Shown here: piece by piece, positions 1 through 11,358 of the stretch
Layout: each line of letters starts with the position of its first letter
Numbering within the stretch: position 1 is the first letter of the stretch
Assembly: GCA_963836735.1 (NCBI GenBank)
Contig: CAWIKP010000019.1
Location: forward strand, 124,001-188,000
Length of the DNA stretch: 64,000 nucleotides
Direction: 5' to 3'
From: JACCXG01 sp963836735
GTDB lineage: Bacteria > Acidobacteriota > Vicinamibacteria > Vicinamibacterales > 2-12-FULL-66-21
Program-made: the position numbers and the translations under genes
The notes under the pieces: model-generated
Seen by the model: only the letters and a program-made list of their open reading frames with translations
Told to the model about the DNA's origin: nothing
The model's database searches: none

Positions 1-352
1 CACCGGCGAACAGAAGCCACGGCGCCCGGGTGCGGCCGTTGATGACGAGCCGCGCGCCCACGTGAAATCCGGCGATGTTCGCGACGAAATACGCCACGAG
101 GAACACCGGCAGCAGCCACGGGTAATCGGTGATCGACGTGCCCGTCCACCACATGTGGGAGGTCTGGAATCCGAAATGGGCGATGAGCAGATACACCGGC
201 AGCCAGACGACGAGCAGGAGCTGGAAAACCAGGTTCGCCGCGAGAGCCCGCTGGTAGAAGTAGCCGTACTTCTCTGATCGGAGGCCCTTCTCCACCGCTG
301 CCGCAAACAGGCTGCCGGTGCCGAACGCCACCGGAATGTCGATCTGAACCAT
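1..352 (-). CDS. Membrane protein of unknown family (3' end beyond window)
   Basis: Only the first 117 residues are visible; the gene runs off the left edge. The ATG at 352 follows the stop codon of the oxygenase gene by 14 bases, so the two are probably co-transcribed. Hydrophobic segments lie at about residues 38-60 and 80-96, with a third beginning near 110, and a Trp-rich loop (HMWWTG) sits between the first two. This suggests a multi-pass inner-membrane protein. I do not recognise the family and infer no function beyond a possible link to the neighbouring oxygenase. Confidence 0.6.
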   Translation of the reverse strand, partial: MVQIDIPVAFGTGSLFAAAVEKGLRSEKYGYFYQRALAANLVFQLLLVVWLPVYLLIAHFGFQTSHMWWTGTSITDYPWLLPVFLVAYFVANIAGFHVGARLVINGRTRAPWLLFAG

Positions 353-366
353 CGGCTTTTTCGGCG

Positions 367-1579
367 TTATGCGGTCGGACGCGCCGGTCCGCCGGCGTCG
401 CCAGGAAACCACTGCTTCACGAACTCGTCCGGCACTTCGAACGGTGCTCCGGCCATGCCGCCCATCTTCGCCATGATCGCGTGGTGCAGTTCCTCCGAGG
501 CGATGCGAATCGACTTGTCGGCATTGAGCTCGGTGGCGAGACGTGCGGACAACGCCCACGCATCGAGCAAGGCGTCCAGCCTGACCTGCTGGATCAGGGT
601 CGGCCGCTGAATGCCGAGCGTATCAGCCGTCGCGTCTCCCACCAGCTTGCGCGCAAGGGCGGCGACCAGCGGATCGTGGTGATCGCCCGGCAGCGCATCC
701 TGGACGGCACCGAGGAGCGCTGTTGTCAGCTTCTGCCCTGCCTCGGACTCGACCGACCTGGCGCCGCTGGATCGCCTCGAACAGCGCTTCGGCATCTGCG
801 AACGTCGCCGGCAGGAGCTCTTCGCGAATGCCCATCAGATAGCCGACGACGTTCCAGCAGTGGATGTAACCCTCCCGCTGCCGGACGGTCATCTGGTAAC
901 CCATCGTGCGGAAGCCTTCGATCACCACGTACGAGAAGGTCATGAGCGTATAGACCATGTCCTCCTGGTTGATCGGCAGGCCGAATGTGGCCTTCAACGC
1001 CGGGTCCGACGGGTTCGCGACGGCCCGCTGATCCTTCATGATCATGTGCCGCACGATTGCGTGCATCACGCGGACCTTCATCGTCGCCCGGACGCCCCGC
1101 CCGCCTGCCTTCAGGCCGCCGGGGACCATCACGTCCATGACCATCTGCGCGGTCTCCTGAATCCGGCGGGTGGGATTCACCTGGAGGAACTTGGTGTACG
1201 CGAGCACCTCCGTGCCGTATTTCATCACGTAGCACTGAGGAAGACTGGCGCAGGCCAGCAGCGTGGACGAGGCGAGGCCGTACAACAGGAAGAACTGCTC
1301 CGCTTCGTTCACCAACGCCTCGTCGCGCCAGGAAGGCAGGGCGCTCGCGGCCTTCATGTAGGACCGGATGTCCTCCGGCAGCTGACGCGACGGCTCGCCG
1401 TCGGGATCCCACATCTCGCGCTTCTTGATCAGATCCCCCACGACACGATGCAGGTCCTGTTCGACGACAGTCCTGGCGACGGCATCGGCCGGAGGATCGA
1501 TGGTCTGGCGCATCCGGTCGAGGAATGCGTCGTCCAGCTGCACATCGCGTCCAAGAACGTTTCGCATGGCTTCTGTCAC
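367..1579 (-). CDS. Oxygenase of the MpaB / latex-clearing-protein family (DUF2236)
   Basis: About 403 residues after correcting one extra base near 770. The family is related to rubber oxygenase (Lcp) and fungal MpaB, haem-dependent oxygenases that cleave hydrophobic chains; the substrate here is unknown. Family-typical features are the helix KVRVMHAIVRHMI, the following PINQEDMVYTLMTF segment and the late WNVVGYLMGI helix. The reading frame changes after EALFEAIQRR and continues as SVESEAGQKL to the TAA at 367. The GTG start at 1579 overlaps the RNase R stop (GTGA) and is preceded by AGGAAAG; an ATG at 1567 is the alternative. The gene therefore looks translationally coupled to rnr. Confidence 0.75.
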
Positions 1580-3933
1580 TTGCCTTTCCTGCCCGCGCGC
1601 TCGCGTCGGCCTGGCCGCTGCTTGCGGACTCCGCTCTTCTTTGGCTTGTCTTTCGTTGCCGGAGCCTGACTCCAGCCGCGGCCCGGCGCGGCATCGACGG
1701 GACGCGGCCGGCGCGGTTCCGCGCTGCTCCGGCGCGGCCCGCGGTTGCGCTCCGACGCCCGCACCGCTTCGAGAATCTGCACCAGTCCGAGATCGACCTG
1801 ACGCCGTTCCATGTCGACCTTCACGACCTGCACCGCCACCTTGTCGCCGAGACGATACTCCTTGCCGGTGTTCTCGCCGCGAAGGATGTGGGCCCGCTCC
1901 ACGAACCGGTAGTAGTCGTCGGCCATCGTCGAGATGTGCACCAGCCCCTCGACGAAATGCTCGATCAGCTCGATGAAGAGGCCGAAAGCCGTGACTCCGG
2001 TAATGTAGCCCTCGAACTCGTCGCCGACCTTGTCCGCCATGAAACGGACCTTCTTCCACTGCACCAGCTCCCGCTCGGCGTCGTCGGCGCGCCGCTCACG
2101 TTCGGACGTGTGCCGGGCCATCTCGGGCAGGTCTTCTTCGAGCTCCTCCCGGCGCTGGGCGGTCGTGAGGCCGTGGCGTGATTCCCTGAGCGTGCGATGG
2201 ACGATGAGATCGGGATAGCGGCGGATCGGCGAGGTGAAGTGTGTGTAGCTGGTCGCCGCGAGGCCGAAATGGCCACGGTTCTGCGGGTCGTATCGCGCCT
2301 TCTGCATGGTTCGCAGCATCAGGAACGCGATCGGCTTCTCTTCGGGCGTGCCACGCATCTTCTCGACGAGCTTCTGAAAATGCCGGGGCTTGACGCCATC
2401 GGGCGGTGCGCCGAGGCTGTAACCGAGCGTCGCGACGAACTCCTCGAATTCTTCGACCTTCAGCGGATCCGGCTCCTCGTGGACGCGGAACAGGCTGGGC
2501 ACGCCGTGGCCGTCGAGGTGCTGGGCAACGGTTTCGTTGGCCACGAGCATGAACTCTTCGATCAGGCGGTGCGCCACGTTCCTTTCGAGCGCGATGATCG
2601 CTTCGACCATTCCTTGGTCGTCGAGCACGATTTCGGGCTCCTTCAGGTCGAAGTCGATGGATCCTCGCCGGTGGCGGCGCTTGTTCAGGATGACGAAGAG
2701 ATCCCGCATCCGCTCGAAGAGCGGCACGAGCTCCCCATACTTCGCCATGACCTCCGGATCCCGGTCGGTCAGGATGGCATTCACCTCGGTGTAGGTCATC
2801 CGGGCGTCGCTGTGGATCACGCCGTCGTGCAACTCGTACCGGACGACGTTTCCCTTCTTGTCGATCTCCATCAGGCACGACTGCACCAGTCGATCGACCT
2901 GCGGGTTCAGACTGCAGAGGCCGGTCGCGAGCTCCGAGGGAAACATGTGGACCGCGCGCTCGGGGAAATACACCGACGTCGCGCGATCGTAGCCTTCCTC
3001 GTCGAGGGCGCTGCCTTCGGGAACGTAATGGGCAACGTCGGCGATGTGAACGCCGAGCCAGTAGTTCCCGTTCTCCAGGCGCTCGAGCGTGATCGCGTCG
3101 TCGAAATCGCGCGCGTGCTCACCGTCGATGGTGACCGTGACCTCCCGGCGGAAATCCGTCCGGCCTTTGAGGTCCCGTTCCTTGACCGCCGTGCCAAGCC
3201 GCCGTGCCTCCTCGACCGCCTCTTCCCCGTGCCCGGCGACGATGCCGTACTTGCGCAGGATGATTTCGGTGTCGACGCCCGGCTCGTCGATGCCGCCGAG
3301 CACTTCGACCACCCGGCCGACCGGACCCCGGGCAGCCGTCGGCCACTTGGTGATCTCGACCGTGACCATGTCGCCTGGCTCGGCGTCCTTGCTCTCGCCG
3401 CGGGGAATATGGACGTCCATGATCAGCCGGCGGTCGAACGGCACGACGAATCCCATGCCGGATTCGTCGACGTCGAAGCGGCCGACGGCGTTACTCGAGC
3501 CACGCTCGAGGACGCGCACGATCCGCCCCTCCGCGCCGCGATCGGTGATCCGCTCGATGCGGGCGACGACGCGATCGCCGTGCATCGCCTGATTCAGATT
3601 GCTGCCGGCAACGTAGATGTCGCCCGCCACCTCTTCAAGAGGCCGATCCGGGACGACGAAGCCAAAGCCGCGCGGGTTGGTCGTGATCCGGCCGACGACG
3701 AGGTTCATCCGGTCGGGCAGGCCGTAACGGTTCCCGCGGGTCTGCACCAGCTGGCCGTCGGCCACCAGCTGCCCGAGCAGGCGCTTGAAAGTCGCGCGCT
3801 GCTCACGCGGAAGCTTGAGCCGCTGGAGCAGCTCACGCGGGGTGGCGGGGTGGTCTATCTGTTCGCGAATCAGCTTGAGGAGCTGTTCCTGGTTGAGCAT
3901 ACGTGAGCTACGGGAATACATCTTTTCATACAT
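1576..3933 (-). CDS. rnr: Ribonuclease R
   Basis: Intact gene of up to 785 residues for a 3'-to-5' exoribonuclease that degrades structured RNA. The order is an N-terminal winged-helix part (LLQRLKLPREQRATFKRLLG), two cold-shock-like OB domains, the RNB catalytic domain and a C-terminal S1 domain (DEFEGYITGVTAFGLFIEL). The metal-binding Asp cluster is visible as ARDFDDA, and the RNB signature HFTSPIRRYPDLIVHR is present. The basic Lys/Arg/Pro-rich tail after the S1 domain is typical of RNase R. The start is uncertain: ATG codons at 3933, 3921 and 3900 share the frame and none has a convincing ribosome-binding site; MLNQEQ at 3900 fits homologues best. It overlaps the oxygenase gene by four bases. 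Confidence 0.95.
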   Translation of the reverse strand: MYEKMYSRSSRMLNQEQLLKLIREQIDHPATPRELLQRLKLPREQRATFKRLLGQLVADGQLVQTRGNRYGLPDRMNLVVGRITTNPRGFGFVVPDRPLEEVAGDIYVAGSNLNQAMHGDRVVARIERITDRGAEGRIVRVLERGSSNAVGRFDVDESGMGFVVPFDRRLIMDVHIPRGESKDAEPGDMVTVEITKWPTAARGPVGRVVEVLGGIDEPGVDTEIILRKYGIVAGHGEEAVEEARRLGTAVKERDLKGRTDFRREVTVTIDGEHARDFDDAITLERLENGNYWLGVHIADVAHYVPEGSALDEEGYDRATSVYFPERAVHMFPSELATGLCSLNPQVDRLVQSCLMEIDKKGNVVRYELHDGVIHSDARMTYTEVNAILTDRDPEVMAKYGELVPLFERMRDLFVILNKRRHRRGSIDFDLKEPEIVLDDQGMVEAIIALERNVAHRLIEEFMLVANETVAQHLDGHGVPSLFRVHEEPDPLKVEEFEEFVATLGYSLGAPPDGVKPRHFQKLVEKMRGTPEEKPIAFLMLRTMQKARYDPQNRGHFGLAATSYTHFTSPIRRYPDLIVHRTLRESRHGLTTAQRREELEEDLPEMARHTSERERRADDAERELVQWKKVRFMADKVGDEFEGYITGVTAFGLFIELIEHFVEGLVHISTMADDYYRFVERAHILRGENTGKEYRLGDKVAVQVVKVDMERRQVDLGLVQILEAVRASERNRGPRRSSAEPRRPRPVDAAPGRGWSQAPATKDKPKKSGVRKQRPGRRERAGRKGK

Positions 3934-4049
3934 GGAAGGTTCAACGGTCGGGGGGTCGCGGGTTTGCGGTTCGAAGGGCTCGGGTCAGTTTTTCCAACCG
4001 GATAGCCGATGGCGCAGTCTACTGACAGTGTGAGCGCGACTTGACCCTG

Positions 4050-4697
4050 ATGGCGAGCGAAGTGCCCACCCGAGGCTCGGTCGATCGCGGCCGGGCAGGA
4101 CCGTCGACGACTGCGTCAGCCGTCGATCTGGCACTGGTCCGCCGGGCCCAGGCGGGGGACGACCACGCCTTCGGCCAGCTGATCGAGCGCAACCGCCGCG
4201 CCGTCTACCGGGCCGCCTACGCCGCCCTCGGGTCTGCGGAGGACGCCGACGACGTGGCCCAGGAAACGTTCGTCGCGGTCTATCAGAAGCTGCACGGGTT
4301 CCGCGGCGACGCGTCGTTTCGGACCTGGCTGCTGGCTATCGCGTGGCGCAAGGCGCTCGATCGCCGTCGCAGCCTCACGCGGTGGATGCGCTTGACGATC
4401 AGGCACGACCGTCCGGACGAGGACGGACCCGGGTTGATCGAGCAGGTCGCCGCACCGCAGCGGACGCAGGAAGAAAGCCTGGCTGCCGGGGACTTCGAAC
4501 GCGCGCTGAAACAGCTCATCGCGGCACTGCCCCGCAAGCTTCGCGATGCGATTCTGCTCGCCGGGTCCGGCGAGTACTCGTACGAACAGATCGGCTCGAT
4601 GCTCGACATTCCCGTCGGCACGGTGAAGTGGCGAGTCTCCGAGGCGCGCCGGGTCTTGAAACAGAAGCTGGCCGCGCTGGGATACGCACATGATTGA
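4050..4697 (+). CDS. ECF-type RNA polymerase sigma factor
   Basis: About 215 residues with sigma region 2 (AFGQLIERNRRAVYRAAYAA, then AEDADDVAQETFVAVYQKL) and region 4 (PRKLRDAILLAGSGEYSYEQ followed by a helix-turn-helix and VGTVKWRVSEARRVLKQKL). These are the standard promoter -10 and -35 recognition modules of extracytoplasmic-function sigma factors. I use the ATG at 4050; a TTG nine bases upstream is also in frame. The next gene starts inside this one (overlap of eight bases), a usual sign that the product of the downstream gene is its regulator. Divergent from rnr. Confidence 0.92.
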   Translation: MASEVPTRGSVDRGRAGPSTTASAVDLALVRRAQAGDDHAFGQLIERNRRAVYRAAYAALGSAEDADDVAQETFVAVYQKLHGFRGDASFRTWLLAIAWRKALDRRRSLTRWMRLTIRHDRPDEDGPGLIEQVAAPQRTQEESLAAGDFERALKQLIAALPRKLRDAILLAGSGEYSYEQIGSMLDIPVGTVKWRVSEARRVLKQKLAALGYAHD

Positions 4698-5235
4698 ACG
4701 AGAAATCGACACCGCAATCGACCGCGCCGTTCGCGACTTCATGGACGTGGACACGGATGCGGCATTCCGGGCGAGGGTGACCGCGCGGCTGCAACGGCCG
4801 GCCCATCGCGCATGGACGCCGCGGCTGGCGGTCGCCGCCGTCGCAACGGTCGCGATTGCCGTGGCCCTCCTCTGGTTCAGGACGCCACCACCGGCAAAGA
4901 CGACGGAAGGTAACGCGGCCAGCGCCGAACGAACGACTCCGCCGCCGCCCCCAGTTGCGGGTTCGAATCCCAAGGCCGCGGCAGCGGTCCCGATGTCCCG
5001 ACCACAGGCGTCGCCCCGGCGGGCGGCCGAGCCGTCAATCCCGCGAGGCACTGTCGTTGCGGCCGTCGCGGAGATGCCGTTCACGTCGATCGCGCCACTG
5101 ACGGCTCTCGAGCCGATCAGTGTCGAGCCAATTGCGAACACGGCGATTACACCGCCGGAGATCGTCGTCGCGCCGTTGTCGCCGATTGCTGAAGTTCAGA
5201 TTTCACCACTGGAGCCGCGCTCGGCGCGGAATTGA
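4690..5235 (+). CDS. Single-pass membrane protein, putative anti-sigma partner
   Basis: 181 residues. The N-terminal 35 residues are charged and cytoplasmic in character (REIDTAIDRAVRDFMDVD), one transmembrane segment follows (LAVAAVATVAIAVALLWF), and the remainder is a Pro/Ala-rich periplasmic region with low sequence complexity. The ATG at 4690 lies inside the sigma factor gene, and this tight coupling plus topology is what anti-sigma factors show. There is no H-x3-C-x2-C zinc-finger motif, so it is not a standard ZAS-type anti-sigma factor. Function is inferred from context only. Confidence 0.7.
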   Translation: MIEREIDTAIDRAVRDFMDVDTDAAFRARVTARLQRPAHRAWTPRLAVAAVATVAIAVALLWFRTPPPAKTTEGNAASAERTTPPPPPVAGSNPKAAAAVPMSRPQASPRRAAEPSIPRGTVVAAVAEMPFTSIAPLTALEPISVEPIANTAITPPEIVVAPLSPIAEVQISPLEPRSARN

Positions 5236-5243
5236 GGAGCGTC

Positions 5244-5831
5244 ATGTCGAGACACATCATTGGAGCCGCATTCATCGCCGCCCTGCTGGCCGCGTCCGTC
5301 CACGCGCAGGAGGCTCAGGGGCGCGGCGGGCAGACCCCGGCGCCGGCCGAAAAGCCTCAGTCGGGCCAGAACCGGCCACCCTCGCCTGCCGAGTTGGCGG
5401 CGCCGTCCGGGCAACCGGTAAACATAAAACTCGATCTGACGATCACCGATCAGCTCGCCTCGGGTGCCCCCGCGAAGAAAACGGTGAGCATGATCGTGGC
5501 GGATCGATATAGCGGCAGCATTCGGAGCATCGGCAACAGTGTGCGGGCGACGCTCAACGTCGACGCGACTCCTCAGATTCTCCAGAACGGGAACGTCAGG
5601 CTGCAGCTCGGCCTGGAGTACAACCCCCGTCAACCCACTACGGCCCCGGAGAAAGTCAAGGGTCCCAATGGCGAAGTCCTGGAGCTCCCGCGGGACGAGG
5701 GTGGCTCGTCTCTCAACCAGCGCGTCGTGATCGTGCTCGAACCCAACAAGCCGCTGATGCTGTCGCAGGCCGCCGACCCGCTCTCGGATCGGAAAATCAC
5801 GGTGGAGGTTCGCGTTTCGATCCTGAAGTGA
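5244..5831 (+). CDS. Exported protein of unknown function
   Basis: 195 residues from the ATG at 5244, chosen because GAGGAG lies five bases upstream. A signal peptide is clear (MSRHIIGAAFIAALLAASVH, cleavage near AQE). After a Pro/Gln-rich linker, the mature part has alternating polar/hydrophobic strands (VNIKLDLTITDQL, KKTVSMIVADRYSG, VRLQLGLEYNP) suggesting a beta-rich periplasmic or surface protein. It starts nine bases after the membrane protein gene and is probably in the same operon as the sigma factor. Family not recognised. Confidence 0.75.
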   Translation: MSRHIIGAAFIAALLAASVHAQEAQGRGGQTPAPAEKPQSGQNRPPSPAELAAPSGQPVNIKLDLTITDQLASGAPAKKTVSMIVADRYSGSIRSIGNSVRATLNVDATPQILQNGNVRLQLGLEYNPRQPTTAPEKVKGPNGEVLELPRDEGGSSLNQRVVIVLEPNKPLMLSQAADPLSDRKITVEVRVSILK

Positions 5832-5839
5832 CAGGCGGG

Positions 5840-6250
5840 TTATCTGGCGGTCGCGACCTTGATCGCTTCGAGCGCTTCGCCGGCCTTGCTGTTGGCCGCA
5901 GCATCCAGCTTGCCGGCGAGGCGCTGGGCCTCGTCCAGGTGTTCGAGCCCCGCCGAGATGCTCCTGACCGCATCGGTATTCCCTGCGTCGGCAAGGCGCT
6001 GCCGGATCCTGCGCAGCGGGTCCTTCGCCTCCTCGAACCGCCGGCTCGCGTCCCCGAAGTTCACGTTGTAGAGACTCACCCGCGCATCGAGGATGTGCCC
6101 GCGCGCTTCGGCGACGTCCAGCCGCTGCTGCGCGTCGGTCAGCGCCGCCTGCAGCGTCCCCCTGCCCGACGCTCCCCACGCATAGCCGAGCCCGAGCACT
6201 ACCAGGACCACCACCAGCCCCACGAGGAGCAGCTTGCCGATCTTCGCCAT
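5840..6250 (-). CDS. Membrane-anchored helical protein of unknown function
   Basis: 136 residues. An N-terminal hydrophobic helix (KLLLVGLVVVLVVLGLGYAWG) anchors a periplasmic or cytoplasmic domain that is almost entirely helical and charged (LQAALTDAQQRLDVAEARGH, RRFEEAKDPLRRIRQRLADA), consistent with a coiled coil or a small TPR-like bundle. The gene converges with the exported-protein gene, leaving eight bases between the stops. No family recognised. Confidence 0.7.
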   Translation of the reverse strand: MAKIGKLLLVGLVVVLVVLGLGYAWGASGRGTLQAALTDAQQRLDVAEARGHILDARVSLYNVNFGDASRRFEEAKDPLRRIRQRLADAGNTDAVRSISAGLEHLDEAQRLAGKLDAAANSKAGEALEAIKVATAR

Positions 6251-6277
6251 AGGCGAGATTCTAGTGCCAGCCGACCA

Positions 6278-7571
6278 TCAGGCCGCGAGCAGGACGTGCA
6301 AATCGCCGACGTTGGTGCCGGTCGGGCCCCAGACAATCAGGGCGTCCGCGGCCGCCGCGAAGTGGTAGGCGTCGTTGTTGTCGAGCGCTGCGCGCCAGTC
6401 GAGGCCGGCCGCTTTGGCTCTCGACAGCGTCTCACCATCCACCACGACGCCCGCCGCATCAGTAGGACCATCGATGCCGTCCGTGCCGGCGCTGGCGAGC
6501 ACGGCGGTGCGGCCGCCAGCCTCGACGAGAGGCAGAGATGCCGCTCCGGCGAGCCCGAACTCCTGGTTCCGCCCTCCGAGGCCAGTGCCGCGCACAGTCA
6601 CGATTGTTTCTCCCGATCCGATGACGCACGTTGGACGCGTTGCACCGCGAGTCGCCGCGGCCGCCGCCTCGACGAACCGCCGTGCCGCATCCCGCGCTTC
6701 TCCCGTCGTCGGATCGGACAACGCGATGACCTGGTAGCCGGCCGACTCGGCGGCGCGCACGGCACCGTCGACCGCCATCAGCCGGTTGCCTACAAGGGTG
6801 AACGTGGAGGCCTCGAGCCGGCGGTCACCGGACTTGATGGTCTCCTCGGCCTGGCCGTTCGCGCCACGTTCGAGGTGGGCTCGAACACGGGCAGGCAGCG
6901 TGACGTCGTAGCGCCTCACGATCTCCAACGCGTCGGCGAAAGTCGTGTCGTCGGGAACGGTAGGGCCTGATCCGATCACTGCAGGGTCGTCAGCTACGGG
7001 CGCGTGAACATCCGACAGGGCGAGCGTGATGGTCCGTCCGGCCGCGGCCGCGAGCTTGCCCGCCCTTGATCCGCGACAGATGTTTGCGCAGGCAGTTCAG
7101 TTCGTGGATCGCCGCGCCCGCATGCATCAGCCTGGTCGTGGCGTCGACTTTCTCCGCGAGCGTCAAGCCGTCCGCCGGCGCGACCAGCATGGCGGATGCG
7201 CCCCCGGAAAGCAGCACGAGGAGGCCTCCTCGATCACGGCTCTCGTGCGCGAGTTCCAGCGCGGCCTCCCCAGCCGCGGCGCTGTCAGCGTTCGGAGACG
7301 GATGACCTGCGGCGAACGCCCGCACACCGGACCCGTTCACTGCGTCGATCGAGTGCGTCGCGATTACGGCACGCCCGCCGCGGAGAAACGGCATGGCCGC
7401 GATGAACATCGGAGCGGCGCCCTTCCCGGCCGCGACTACTGCCGAGGGCAGTTCTGTGGCGGGCACTGTCGAGAGCGCAGCGCGGATTAACGGCCCAGGG
7501 GCGACGGCATCGACACCGGCCCGCAGGATGCGCTGACTGTCGTGACGAAGCTGGAGAAGCGAACGGCTCAG
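6278..7571 (-). CDS. Glycerate 2-kinase, MOFRL type
   Basis: About 430 residues, the usual size of the family, after removal of one extra G near 7050 that splits it into two frames. The family phosphorylates glycerate to 2-phosphoglycerate with ATP. Visible features are the N-terminal VVAAGKGAAPM, the GGLLVLLSGGASAMLVAP segment, NCLRKHLSRIKGG, and the C-terminal MOFRL part with GGRNQEFGLAGA and ASAGTDGIDGPTDAAG. The upstream frame runs back to a CTG at 7571 that overlaps the preceding stop codon (CTGA). No ATG, GTG or TTG was found close by in this frame, so the start codon is unusual or another base error lies there. Confidence 0.85.
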
Positions 7572-7816
7572 TGACGCTGTTTGGGATCCGACCAGGCCGA
7601 GAGGCCCGTGACGGCATTGAACTGGCGAAGGAGCGAAGCCATGAGCTGATCGGCGTTATCGCAGGAGCAGAGTTGCTCGAGGTCGTTCAGCACGCGCGCC
7701 AGCGCTCGATCGGCGTTGTTGATGGCCAGCTCGGAGAAGTACTCGCGCTGCCGCGCGAGGCATTCCCGATGCTTTATGAACTCTTGCCGATAGAAGTCCG
7801 CCGGGACACTGACCAT
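7568..7816 (-). CDS. Small helical protein of unknown function
   Basis: 82 residues from the ATG at 7816 (MVSVPADFYRQEF) to the TGA at 7568. The sequence is helical and charged with a short Cys pair (LCSCDNADQ). The reading frame stays open upstream, and a single-base error could extend the protein, so the true N-terminus is not fixed. It directly precedes and overlaps the glycerate kinase gene. The general look (FIKHRECLARQREYFSEL) resembles phasin-like helical proteins, but I cannot assign a family. Confidence 0.5.
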   Translation of the reverse strand: MVSVPADFYRQEFIKHRECLARQREYFSELAINNADRALARVLNDLEQLCSCDNADQLMASLLRQFNAVTGLSAWSDPKQRH

Positions 7817-7924
7817 GAACGCTCGAAAGCCTGCCAGAGCTGACCGTCCGTGCCATGCGACTCCTCGCCTGGTTCATATTGTGGGGTAAATCGATAGTAG
7901 TCGTCCCGTAGTACTTGTGTCAAC

Positions 7925-8080
7925 GGCGACCATTTCGGTCGGTCCTTCCGTCTGACCAGCCTCCGCTGAAGCTACGGCGGTCCGCCGGAGCCTTGGCGAA
8001 GGCGGAAGGCGGAAGCCACCCGGACACAGGCTCGTGGCTTCCGGCTTTAACCGGAAGGCGGATGCCGCGTTACCGGACAC
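7925..8080. repeat. Palindromic intergenic repeat region
   Basis: The space upstream of the small protein gene and at the 3' end of ftsX is made of short inverted elements. GGAAGCCAC at 8011-8019 is repeated inverted as GTGGCTTCC at 8034-8042, and CTTCCGG at 8038-8044 pairs with CCGGAAG at 8051-8057 around a CTTTAA loop. CGGACAC occurs twice (near 8021 and 8073). The final codons and stop of ftsX (AGTGTCCGGTAA on its strand) lie inside the element. Confidence 0.6.
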
Positions 8081-8960
8081 TGCGTGCCACGATCAATCCT
8101 CCCACCGATCCGAGCAGCATGCCTCCCAGGAGCAGGATGATCCACAGCTCAACCGGCAGAAATGTAATCGACCCGAGGCCGACGGCGTCCGCCACCGCCG
8201 CCCCATATCTGGCGCGCGCGACGGCAAACAGCACGCCGAGCGACACGATCGCCACGATCGCGCCTGCCCCTCCCTGCATCACCCCTTCGAGCACGAGCGG
8301 CCCGCGCACGTAGGCGAGCGGTGCCCCCACGAGCTGCATGATTTCGATTTCGTCACGGCGCGCATGCGCGGCCAGCCGCACCACATTGGCGACCGTCAGC
8401 GCCGAGGCCAGTGCGAGCAGCGCCACGATCACGAGGCCGATCGATCGCACGAAGGTAATCACGCCGTTGAGCCGGGTCAGCCAGCGACGGTCGTACCGGA
8501 CGTCGGTCACGCCGGGCTGCGACGACAGCGTCTTCGCGAGCGCGTCGACCGCTTCCTCTGCGGTTCGCACTTCCGGCCGAAGCCGCACGTCGACTGATGC
8601 GGGAAACGGATTGCGCGAGAGCCGCCCGGCGGTCGCGCCAAGATCCGGAAAATCCCGGCCGAAGCGTTCGGCCGCCTGCGCCTTCGACACGTACTGCCGC
8701 CCCGCGCTCAGCCCGCTGCCGTCGATCAGCGACTGCACGCTCTCGAGCTGCGGCGGCGTGATGTCGTCACGGAGGTAGACGGCGAACTCCGCCGACTCGC
8801 CCCAGCGTTCGGTCAGCCGGCGAACGTTCGTGTTGAGGATGAGGAAGAAGCCGAGGACGAACAACCCGGCGCCGATGGTCAGGATGGCGAGGACGGCCGA
8901 TCGCCGGCCGCGCCACAGGCTCGCGGCGGCCTCGCTGACGAAATACTTCAAGGCCCGCAT
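8070..8960 (-). CDS. ftsX: Cell division protein FtsX
   Basis: 296 residues, intact. FtsX is the integral membrane partner of FtsE; the pair transmits cytoplasmic ATP hydrolysis to periplasmic peptidoglycan hydrolases at the septum. The sequence shows the first membrane helix (LAILTIGAGLFVLGFFLIL), a periplasmic domain of about 110 residues (EFAVYLRDDITPPQLESVQ), and three C-terminal membrane helices including VIVALLALASALTVANVVRL and the conserved DEIEIMQLVGA segment. The start ATG abuts an inverted repeat and has no evident ribosome-binding site. It is downstream of ftsE, as is usual. Confidence 0.95.
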   Translation of the reverse strand: MRALKYFVSEAAASLWRGRRSAVLAILTIGAGLFVLGFFLILNTNVRRLTERWGESAEFAVYLRDDITPPQLESVQSLIDGSGLSAGRQYVSKAQAAERFGRDFPDLGATAGRLSRNPFPASVDVRLRPEVRTAEEAVDALAKTLSSQPGVTDVRYDRRWLTRLNGVITFVRSIGLVIVALLALASALTVANVVRLAAHARRDEIEIMQLVGAPLAYVRGPLVLEGVMQGGAGAIVAIVSLGVLFAVARARYGAAVADAVGLGSITFLPVELWIILLLGGMLLGSVGGLIVARSVR

Positions 8961-8961
8961 C

Positions 8962-9006
8962 AGTGTCCCGCCCGGGAATTATGTCGCGAACAACCCGCCC
9001 GGGACA

Positions 9007-9008
<2 letters not shown>
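8962..9008. repeat. Inverted repeat between ftsE and ftsX
   Basis: AGTGTCCCG at 8962-8970 is repeated inverted as CGGGACACT at 9000-9008, with CCCGGG cores next to both arms. The TAG stop of ftsE is part of the right arm and the ftsX ATG abuts the left arm, so the element fills the whole intercistronic gap. A related AGTGTCCGG word forms the end of ftsX. Confidence 0.7.
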
Positions 9009-11118
<2,110 letters not shown>

Positions 11119-11136
11119 GCACGTCGATTATTGCAC

Positions 11137-11353
11137 TGCCAAGATTGCCAAAATTGCCAAAATTGAAAGCCACCGGGCAATTACGTTGGTTCGTGTCGTG
11201 TCTCAGTCGGTCATTCGCGGCCAAGTCTTTTGAATCTTGGCAATGTTGGCCCGCCTACGCTTGTCAGTGAGGATCAGCCGACAAGCTTCGGCGAGGTCTC
11301 GCCGTAGCGCCGCTCCCGCAACGAGCGGCGCGAAGGCGGACAATTTTGGCAAT
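11137..11353. repeat. Nine-base tandem words in inverted arrays (TTGGCAATN family)
   Basis: Left array at 11137-11165 consists of TGCCAAGAT, TGCCAAAAT, TGCCAAAAT. The opposite strand word returns at 11229-11249 (CTTGGCAATGTTGGC) and at 11341-11352 (CAATTTTGGCAA). The last arm ends six bases from the stop codon of the downstream regulator gene; the first arm starts 18 bases upstream of the gatB start. Similar arrays occur at 34995-35101, 40349-40392 and 60611-60742, with partly conserved inner sequence (C-rich GGGCAA after the left arm, CTTTTGAATCTTGG before the right arm). Confidence 0.75.
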
Positions 11354-11358
11354 GCACC

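Noticed and set aside
2197..3906. A 569-codon plus-strand frame opposite rnr
   Set aside because: Shadow of the RNase R gene; no signal, domain or ribosome-binding site.
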